NCBI GenBank assembly: GCA_016350165.1
Contig: CP066225.1
Coordinates: 3,410,001 to 3,474,000, forward strand
Length of the DNA stretch: 64,000 bases
From: Planctomycetota bacterium
GTDB lineage: Bacteria; Planctomycetota; Phycisphaerae; Phycisphaerales; Phycisphaeraceae
Direction: 5' to 3'
The position numbers and the translations under genes are program-made. The notes below the pieces were generated by a model. The model was not told where the DNA came from and made no database searches. It saw nothing but the letters and a program-made list of their open reading frames with translations. Shown piece after piece: positions 58,580 to 64,000 of the stretch (its first letter is position 1; every line of letters starts with the position of its first letter).

Positions 58580-60205
58580 ATGAGCACATTTCGTATTTTG
58601 GCAGCTGACAAGCTCGCCCAAGAAGGCCTCGACTACATCACCAAACAAGACGACTGTGAACTGGTCAACAAGCCAGGTCTCACAGAAGAAGAATATGCAG
58701 AACTGATTCAGGACTGTGACGCCATGATCGTCCGCTCCGGCATCAAGGTCACTGCAAAAATCCTCGAAAACCCCGGCAAGCTCAAAGTCATCGCTCGTGC
58801 AGGCGTAGGCGTCGACAACATCGACCTCGCAGCCGCCACCGAGAAAGGCATCCTTGTCGTTAACACCGCTGCCGCATCAACCATCACAACAGCCGAACAC
58901 GCGTTCGCGCTCATGATGTCTCTCATGCGTAACATCGGCCCAGCCTACAAAGGCATGACCGAAGGCAAGTGGGATCGCAACAAGTACACCGGCCGCCAAC
59001 TCATGGGCAAGACCCTCGGCGTCGTCGGCTTCGGTCGCATCGGTCAAACCATGGCAGAACGCGCTCTCGCCTTCGGCATGGACGTTGTTGCATACGACCC
59101 ATTCATCAATGCTGAAACCATGATGGATGGCCGCGTCAAGATGTTCAACAACTTCGAAGACATCCTCCCACTCATCGACATCATCTCATTCCACGTTCCT
59201 TTGAACGATGCAACACGTGGCATCCTCTCAGCTAAAACATACCCCAAGTGCAAAGACGGCCTCTACGTCGTTAATGCTGCACGTGGCGGCGTCGTCGATG
59301 AAGCTGACCTGCTCGAAGCACTCGAGTCTGGCAAAGTTGCCGCAGCTGCAATGGACGTCTTCTCATCTGAACCACCAGCCGCTGATGATCCACTACGCAA
59401 CCACCCACGCGTCCTCATCACACCTCACCTCGGCGCTTCAACCAAAGAAGCACAACAAGCCGTCTCAGTTGACGCTGCAGACAACTGCATGACCTACCTT
59501 CGTGGTGATGGCATCGTCGGTGCAGTCAACGCAGGCAACCTCAAGATCAACCTCAGCCCAGTTCAAGAGAAGTACGTTGACCTCTCAAATCGCATGGCCA
59601 AACTGCTCAGCCCAATGATTACGCGTGGCATCGCAGAAGTCACCATCGAACTCGCAGGCAAGTCTCTCGCTGCAGGCCAATCAATGATCGAGCGTACCGC
59701 TCTCGTCGGCCTCTTCGAGCATCACCTCACCGACCCAGTTAACATCATCAACGTTAATCAAGTCGCTGAAGCACGTGGTATCAAGGTTAAAACTATCACT
59801 TGTGATGATGACAAAGCTTCTGGCCTCACAATCGAAGTCACCGGTCCAGCCGGCGCTGTCGATGACGAAACCAATGCTGAAGACAAGACCCGCCGCATCG
59901 TTGGCCGCGTCTATGACGACCTCAAGCCACGTATCGTCGAGATCAACGGCTACCACATGGACATGATCCCAGAAGGCCCAATGATCCTTCTCCTCAACAA
60001 CGACAAGCCCGGCATGATCGGCCTCGTCGGCTCAACCTTCGGCAGCGAAAACGTCAACATCGCTGACATGACCATCTCACGTCGTGGCGAAACCGCCATG
60101 ATGGTTCTCAAAGTCGACAGCGAACCAACCGCTGCTCAACTCGAAACCATCAAGACTAAAGATGGCATCCTGAAAACTGCCGCTGTCCAACTCGAAAATG
60201 CCTAA
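58580..60205 (+). CDS. serA: D-3-phosphoglycerate dehydrogenase
   Basis: 541 residues from the ATG at 58580 (GAAGGG SD); upstream open frame to 58418 overlaps the hemL terminator and is not real. First step of serine synthesis. NAD-binding LGVVGFGRIGQTMAERA, catalytic Arg/Glu/His in NAARGGVVDE and PHLGAST, then the allosteric-substrate-binding domain (about 320-445) and the C-terminal ACT domain (about 465-541, LLNNDKPGMIGLVGSTFG) for serine feedback. The length is typical of the long (type I) form. C-ending codons, own terminator. Confidence 0.97.
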   Translation: MSTFRILAADKLAQEGLDYITKQDDCELVNKPGLTEEEYAELIQDCDAMIVRSGIKVTAKILENPGKLKVIARAGVGVDNIDLAAATEKGILVVNTAAASTITTAEHAFALMMSLMRNIGPAYKGMTEGKWDRNKYTGRQLMGKTLGVVGFGRIGQTMAERALAFGMDVVAYDPFINAETMMDGRVKMFNNFEDILPLIDIISFHVPLNDATRGILSAKTYPKCKDGLYVVNAARGGVVDEADLLEALESGKVAAAAMDVFSSEPPAADDPLRNHPRVLITPHLGASTKEAQQAVSVDAADNCMTYLRGDGIVGAVNAGNLKINLSPVQEKYVDLSNRMAKLLSPMITRGIAEVTIELAGKSLAAGQSMIERTALVGLFEHHLTDPVNIINVNQVAEARGIKVKTITCDDDKASGLTIEVTGPAGAVDDETNAEDKTRRIVGRVYDDLKPRIVEINGYHMDMIPEGPMILLLNNDKPGMIGLVGSTFGSENVNIADMTISRRGETAMMVLKVDSEPTAAQLETIKTKDGILKTAAVQLENA

Positions 60206-60233
60206 TCACTGATTAGACATCAAAATAAAAACT

Positions 60234-60268
60234 AAAAAACTCTGTGGCTTCATGTCACAGAGTTTTTT
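60234..60268 (+). terminator. Terminator of serA
   Basis: 13-bp stem (60234-60246 with 60256-60268) made of A-run/T-run ends and CTCTGTG/CACAGAG, 28 bases after the stop. Confidence 0.9.
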
Positions 60269-60289
60269 ACATACATATATCAATCAACC

Positions 60290-60312
60290 AACGATACGCT
60301 TAAGTGAAACAA
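60290..60312 (+). repeat. Short dispersed repeat ACGATACGCTTxAGTGAAAC, copy 1
   Basis: One of four copies near the zinc-ribbon membrane-protein gene (others at 60388-60413, 62176-62198 and 62223-62245). The core is ACGATACG followed by CTTxAGTGAAAC, with one or two changes per copy. All have the same orientation. Confidence 0.7.
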
Positions 60313-60363
60313 CTCAACAATAGCCGGCGAGCCACGCTCGCCGTGCTCACGACCTCATCCCTC
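60311..60363 (+). repeat. Palindromic element, copy 1 (diverged)
   Basis: AACTCA lead, then the perfect hairpin CGGCGAGC-CAC-GCTCGCCG, then a pyrimidine-rich tail containing ACCTCA. A diverged member of the family seen at 60444-60499 and 61394-61449. Confidence 0.55.
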
Positions 60364-60387
60364 TGCCTCTCATTCATTTCTCAAACC

Positions 60388-60413
60388 AACGACACGTTTC
60401 AGTGAAACATCTC
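60388..60413 (+). repeat. Short dispersed repeat, copy 2
   Basis: ACGACACGTTTCAGTGAAAC, same family as 60290-60312 with changes in the middle. Confidence 0.6.
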
Positions 60414-60443
60414 ACCTCAAAAAACAACCAATACATTTCCTAT

Positions 60444-60499
60444 AACTCAAGTAGTCAGCGATCCTTGATCGCCGGAAGCTCTCACCCCTCATACCTCAC
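60444..60499 (+). repeat. Palindromic element, copy 2
   Basis: 56 bases: AACTCAAGTAG, hairpin GCGATC-CTT-GATCGC, CGGAAGC, then a pyrimidine-rich tail ending ACCTCAC. It has the same length and the same ends as the copy inside the gene at 61394-61449. Confidence 0.7.
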
Positions 60500-60596
60500 T
60501 CATCGCCCAATTCAAAAACTAAAATACCATTTTTCCTGCAACAATCCCCACCCCATCACGTCTACCTAATAGACCACCGCACGCAGGAGCAATCTC

Positions 60597-62150
60597 ATGC
60601 CGCAACAACCAGCCACACAACTCAAACCCTATTGCCCCCCATCTCGTCCAGCCCCAGTCTCCTTCATCCGCTTCATCCTCTTCTCCCTCATTCGCCCCCT
60701 CAAAACCGCTCACCTCGCAGAGCACACCAAACTCCTCCCTTTCATCCTCCGCATTCTCATCGCCCTCACACTCGCCATTTCCATCCTTTACCTCCTCAGC
60801 TACTTTGAACACCCACACGAACTCCAATCCATCTACACCATTAAAAGCAAAACCATAACCCCCTTCACTCTCTTTGCAGGCTCAATCATCTCACTCACCT
60901 TCCTCGCCATCACAACCTTCATCACCATCCCTCGTCTCACCACACCCACCTCCTCCATCTACCAAGCAGCAATACCAACCTTCAAACGCCTCCTCGCATT
61001 GCTCCCCAACATCATCCTCATCCTCTGCCTCATCAACATCCTCCGCATCCCCTTCTACACCTCAGCCAACAACTACTGGATTAAACAAAACAGATTCAAT
61101 CCCCAGCCTCAAATTGGTATGAGTGCTGATTCCTGGGTTGATAAGCAGCAACTTTATCTTGAAGAACTTGACCAGTGGCAACAACAAGACGCAAAAAATT
61201 GGCACGCTGCTCCCTTCCTCACCCGCTACGTCGGCATCTACCAAACATTCCAAAACACAACCCTCTACCTCTACCCAACCCTCCTCGTCCTCTTCGCCAT
61301 CCGCAAACCCCGCATCGGCTCATCCTCCCCTTACCCACGCAAATGCCCAAACTGCAACTACCTCCTTTACCCAATCCAACATAAGTATGCAACAACTCAA
61401 GTAGCCGCGGACCTACGGGCCGCGGAAGCCTCAGAGCTCCTAACCTCACAACTCAGAACTCGACATCACTCATCTAATCCAATCAATGAAGTCTCTCAAC
61501 CATGCCCCGAATGTGGCCACGCCCCTAACCAATCTCCACTACTAAAACCCAACCTCTTCACATACCTCTACCTCCCTATCCGTAGCCCAAAACAATTCGC
61601 AAAACACATCCACCCCAACAACACCAACCCACATCATCACAATCTTTTTATCACTTCAACCACCCTCGCATTTATCCTCGCATTCATCATCTTCACCTTA
61701 CGCTACACCTTCGGCACCTCCGTCCTCTCAGGCATGTCTTTCGATGAACCCGGCTCCTCCCCCTTTTCGCTTCGCGCTGATTGGAAAGGCATCACACAAC
61801 GCGCACTCTCAACCCTCCCAATCTACCTCCTCATCCTCACTCTTTTCCCCTTCATCCAATCAACCTACCACCGCCTTCGCTTCAAAACCCACACGACCTT
61901 CACCGTTGTAAAAACCCTCAATGACCTCACACCCTTAGCGACCATTTTCTTCACCATCGCCCTCAGCCTGCAATATTTCTTCAGCACACGAATCGGCAAT
62001 CTATTCCTCGAGCACACACTTCCATTTATTTTCTACAACAGTATGAGTTACAAAACCTACCACCTCATCATCAACACATCACTCATCACCCTCCCAACCT
62101 TAGCCCTCTTCATCATCTACCACCGCACCCTAAAATACCTTCGCCAATAA
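60597..62150 (+). CDS. Multi-pass membrane protein with zinc ribbon, interrupted in frame by a palindromic element
   Basis: 517 residues with an AGGAG SD before the ATG. About eight membrane segments (first near 47-68, then 85-110, 125-150, 212-235, later ones from 350 on). A cytoplasmic zinc ribbon is split: YPRKCPNCNYLLYP at about 244-257, and PCPECGHAPN at about 301-310. Between the two Cys pairs lie about 44 residues, of which some 19 come from a 56-base palindromic element (61394-61449) also found outside the gene. The pattern of zinc ribbon plus membrane bundle is common in planctomycetes; function unknown. Strong C-rich coding strand. Confidence 0.72.
   Translation: MPQQPATQLKPYCPPSRPAPVSFIRFILFSLIRPLKTAHLAEHTKLLPFILRILIALTLAISILYLLSYFEHPHELQSIYTIKSKTITPFTLFAGSIISLTFLAITTFITIPRLTTPTSSIYQAAIPTFKRLLALLPNIILILCLINILRIPFYTSANNYWIKQNRFNPQPQIGMSADSWVDKQQLYLEELDQWQQQDAKNWHAAPFLTRYVGIYQTFQNTTLYLYPTLLVLFAIRKPRIGSSSPYPRKCPNCNYLLYPIQHKYATTQVAADLRAAEASELLTSQLRTRHHSSNPINEVSQPCPECGHAPNQSPLLKPNLFTYLYLPIRSPKQFAKHIHPNNTNPHHHNLFITSTTLAFILAFIIFTLRYTFGTSVLSGMSFDEPGSSPFSLRADWKGITQRALSTLPIYLLILTLFPFIQSTYHRLRFKTHTTFTVVKTLNDLTPLATIFFTIALSLQYFFSTRIGNLFLEHTLPFIFYNSMSYKTYHLIINTSLITLPTLALFIIYHRTLKYLRQ
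61394..61449 (+). repeat. Palindromic element, copy 3, inside a coding gene
   Basis: AACTCAAGTAG, imperfect hairpin CCGCGGACC-TAC-GGGCCGCGG, AAGC, tail ending ACCTCAC. Same 56-base length and ends as 60444-60499. The reading frame stays open through it (TTQVAADLRAAEASELL). Confidence 0.7.
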
Positions 62151-62175
62151 CAATACTGTAACCAACTAACCAACA

Positions 62176-62198
62176 CACGATACGTTCTAGTGAAACAA
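62176..62198 (+). repeat. Short dispersed repeat, copy 3
   Basis: ACGATACGTTCTAGTGAAAC; see 60290-60312. Confidence 0.7.
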
Positions 62199-62222
62199 TA
62201 GTGACATTCAAATTTCCAACTA

Positions 62223-62245
62223 GACGATACGCTTTAGTGAAAGGA
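62223..62245 (+). repeat. Short dispersed repeat, copy 4
   Basis: ACGATACGCTTTAGTGAAAG; see 60290-60312. Separated from copy 3 by about 24 bases. Confidence 0.7.
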
Positions 62246-62429
62246 CTAACCGCTCACCCCTCAAACCAAAACATCGACGCATCCCCTCAACCCGCCGCCC
62301 CATCTTAAGCTCAATTCTTTGCTCAAAACCTCAATGGCCGGTCCGGCCCCATAGAGGACACCGCAATTTATGACTCTTAAAACACTCCCCACAGCAAAAG
62401 CCATACCAAATCAACATCAAAACAAAACG

Positions 62430-62750
62430 CGCGCACAAACACGCAATCACCTAAAAAAAGCGCGCCATTCTTTAACCACTTCTAACCAAACCTAACCCAT
62501 TGCGCGCCGTTTCTGCTCATTCTTGACCCATTTCGACCTATTTCCATCTACGGGTAAATCATCAAAATCAAAAAAACGCGCGCACAAAAGCGCATCAAAC
62601 TTTCAATTTCCCCTTCATTTTTAGCTCTTTTTTACTCATTCCGCATCATTTCAACTAAAAACCATCAATTCCCATATCAAAACTCAATTTTAAACCCATC
62701 ATTTTCACACCTTCCAAAAACCAACTTTCAATCAAAACGTGCGCACAAAG
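62430..62750 (+). repeat. Phased T-tract / CGCGCACAAA element C, two units
   Basis: Three boxes, CGCGCACAAA at 62430-62439 and 62579-62588 and TGCGCACAAA at 62740-62749, are spaced 149 and 161 bases. The interval after each box holds degenerate pyrimidine words every 10 bases (e.g. CATTCTTGAC, CCATTTCGAC, CTATTTCCAT). So it is a tandem duplication of the unit seen singly at 15319-15546. It has no ORF. Confidence 0.6.
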
Positions 62751-62860
62751 TCGCAAACCATAGGGTGATTCACAACCACCGCTCGGGAGATCAACACATG
62801 AAACCAACCCCACAACACGAATAATGTTTGTAGACCGCCAATCCCGACAGGAGCCCATAC

Positions 62861-63925
62861 ATGTCAAACACAAACACGACCAAGAGCACAAACAATAACC
62901 CATCACCATCAAACAGCATCACACGTCGCACCGCACTCACCACCATGACCGCAACTCTCGCCACAACCCCACTCCTCATCAATACCGCAAAATCATTCGC
63001 ACAATCCACGATCCCTGCAACACCTTTATCACCATCAAAACCCGTCGACACACTACAAGGTGCAGGTTTCTATCGCTTCAACCTTGGCACCATGCAATGC
63101 GCCATCATTTCCGACGGCCAAAACATGATGCCACCCTCAACCTTCGCGCAAAACATCCCCAAAACCCAAATCGATCAAGTCCTTCACGAAAACTTCCTGA
63201 ACAACAACGAAGTGCCAACACAGATCAACACCATGCTCTGCTGCGATGAAGGCATCAACATTCTCATTGATACAGGGCTCGGCCTCGACAGCGGGCCCGG
63301 CAACGGACTCACCGTTCCACACCTCGAACGCATGGGACTTAAACCCGAAGACATCGGCATCGTTGTCATCACGCATATGCACGGCGATCACATCGGCGGG
63401 CTCTTTGATCACAACGGGCAAAAAACATTCTCCAATGCGGAACTTGTGATTTCACAACAAGCCTTTGATTACTGGTCAAAAGCAAAGCCCGGCACGGGTG
63501 ATGCGCGAATGCAAGGACTCATCACCGGCGCACAAGAAGTACTAGAAAAATACAAAGATAATCTCCGTACAGTCGTCGGCGATGATGAAGTTGTTCAAGG
63601 CATGAAAGTCGTTCCGTTATTCGGGCATACGCCCGGCCATATCGGTTTGCAAATTGCACGTGGTAACGATCAGCTGTTTTATATCGCGGACACGGTTCAC
63701 ATGGTTTACATGCAAATGCCACACCCTGATTGGCAGGTTGCGTTTGATATGAATAAAGAACAAGCAGTCATGACGCGCAAACGTGTGTTTGCGCTTGCCG
63801 CTGAGGAACGATTACTTGTTGCTGGTTCGCATATCCCATTCCCCGCGCTCGGCCACGTTCGCAAACAAGCCCCCGCGTATATGTGGCAACCGATCATCTG
63901 GATCTGGAATCCAACTGTGGAGTGA
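62861..63925 (+). CDS. Tat-exported metallo-beta-lactamase-fold hydrolase
   Basis: 354 residues with an AGGAG SD. A twin-arginine-type signal (ITRRTALTTMTATLATTPLL; RR at about residues 22-23) suggests export folded with its metals. MBL-fold metal ligands: THMHGDHIGGL (HxHxDH) at about 170-180, a His in LFGHTPGHIGL, Asp in YIADTVH, and a late His in VAGSHIPFPALGH. Overall close to AttM/quorum-quenching-lactonase-like and PNGM-type periplasmic hydrolases. The substrate is not known; lactones or phosphoesters are possible. The intact ORF ends 75 bases before the window edge. Confidence 0.85.
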   Translation: MSNTNTTKSTNNNPSPSNSITRRTALTTMTATLATTPLLINTAKSFAQSTIPATPLSPSKPVDTLQGAGFYRFNLGTMQCAIISDGQNMMPPSTFAQNIPKTQIDQVLHENFLNNNEVPTQINTMLCCDEGINILIDTGLGLDSGPGNGLTVPHLERMGLKPEDIGIVVITHMHGDHIGGLFDHNGQKTFSNAELVISQQAFDYWSKAKPGTGDARMQGLITGAQEVLEKYKDNLRTVVGDDEVVQGMKVVPLFGHTPGHIGLQIARGNDQLFYIADTVHMVYMQMPHPDWQVAFDMNKEQAVMTRKRVFALAAEERLLVAGSHIPFPALGHVRKQAPAYMWQPIIWIWNPTVE

Positions 63926-64000
63926 TCGCAATTTTTACAGTTTTTATAGTACTTTTATTCTTCTGATTCAGATTCGGCTGTGACTTGTTTGATGTATTGA

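Larger units (their letters stand above)
62151..62860. other. Gene-free region with short repeats and phased element C
   Basis: 710 bases without a plausible gene. Contains short dispersed repeats (62176-62198, 62223-62245), a GGCCGG/CCGGCC dyad at 62336-62348, element C at 62430-62750 and, in the last 100 bases, the promoter of the MBL-fold gene. No terminator recognised for the membrane-protein gene. Confidence 0.55.

Noticed and set aside
62336-62348. GGCCGG/CCGGCC dyad as a terminator for the zinc-ribbon gene
   Set aside because: No T-run follows, and it lies nearly 190 bases after the stop.

Overview
The window looks like a chromosomal segment of a bacterium from the Planctomycetota, most likely the Phycisphaerae side. 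The clues are a PEP-CTERM exported protein, a DUF2617-like protein, unusually long acyl carrier protein and FabZ-like genes, an rpoBC pair with no rplJL beside it, and many secreted Ig-like proteins. This placement is an inference from gene content; no rRNA is present to confirm it. No tRNA, rRNA, CRISPR array, transposase, integrase or phage gene was found.

Layout. 0.1-3.9 kb: two tandem sugar-porter MFS genes and a MarC-family membrane protein, all on the minus strand. 4.4-12.8 kb: rpoB and rpoC with a terminator-like hairpin between them. 12.9-15.1 kb: a small membrane protein, and an SDR oxidoreductase divergent from a TetR regulator. 15.7-20.1 kb: a block of secreted Ig-like (Big_5-type) repeat proteins, one fused to an S41 peptidase. 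20.2-24.1 kb: YqgE/AlgH, an OprP-type porin and a DUF5009/HGSNAT-like acyltransferase. 24.5-25.5 kb: two TFIIB-type zinc-ribbon proteins, the first with no normal start codon. 25.6-27.1 kb: a FabZ-ACP-FabZ operon. 27.3-30.1 kb: galK, a class IV aminotransferase and a small membrane-anchored protein. 30.1-36.9 kb: CYTH protein, membrane protein plus HEAT-repeat protein, DUF2617, DUF3574 lipoprotein, histidine kinase and P-loop kinase. 37.9-42.3 kb: cold-shock protein, pnp, about 830 bases of gene-free structured sequence, rpsO. 43.1-47.1 kb: DUF3800 protein, then pnuC-nadR-hydrolase (NAD salvage). 47.4-49.0 kb: a 48-residue Cys-rich peptide gene followed by a stand-alone YcaO enzyme. 49.1-51.0 kb: two half-size YeeE/YedE sulfur transporters divergent from an ArsR regulator. 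51.0-54.0 kb: PEP-CTERM protein and DEAD-box helicase. 54.3-60.2 kb: GH31 alpha-glucosidase, hemL, serA. 60.3-62.8 kb: a zinc-ribbon membrane protein surrounded, and interrupted in frame, by short repeats. 62.9-63.9 kb: Tat-type exported metallo-beta-lactamase-fold hydrolase.

The most interesting candidate is the small peptide plus YcaO pair at 47.4-49.0 kb. The peptide has its Cys/Ser/Thr-rich part directly after the start Met and a Lys-rich helical tail behind it. That is the reverse of most ribosomally made, modified peptides (RiPPs) but is the arrangement of bottromycin, whose biosynthesis also uses stand-alone YcaO enzymes.

Two families of non-coding elements also stand out. (1) Three intergenic loci (15.3, 42.6 and 62.4 kb) share CGCGCACAAA-type boxes, about 150 bases apart where unit length can be measured, enclosing T-tracts repeated every 10 bases. 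(2) A 56-base palindromic element occurs in the intergenic DNA at 60.3-60.5 kb and again in frame inside the zinc-ribbon gene, between its two Cys pairs.
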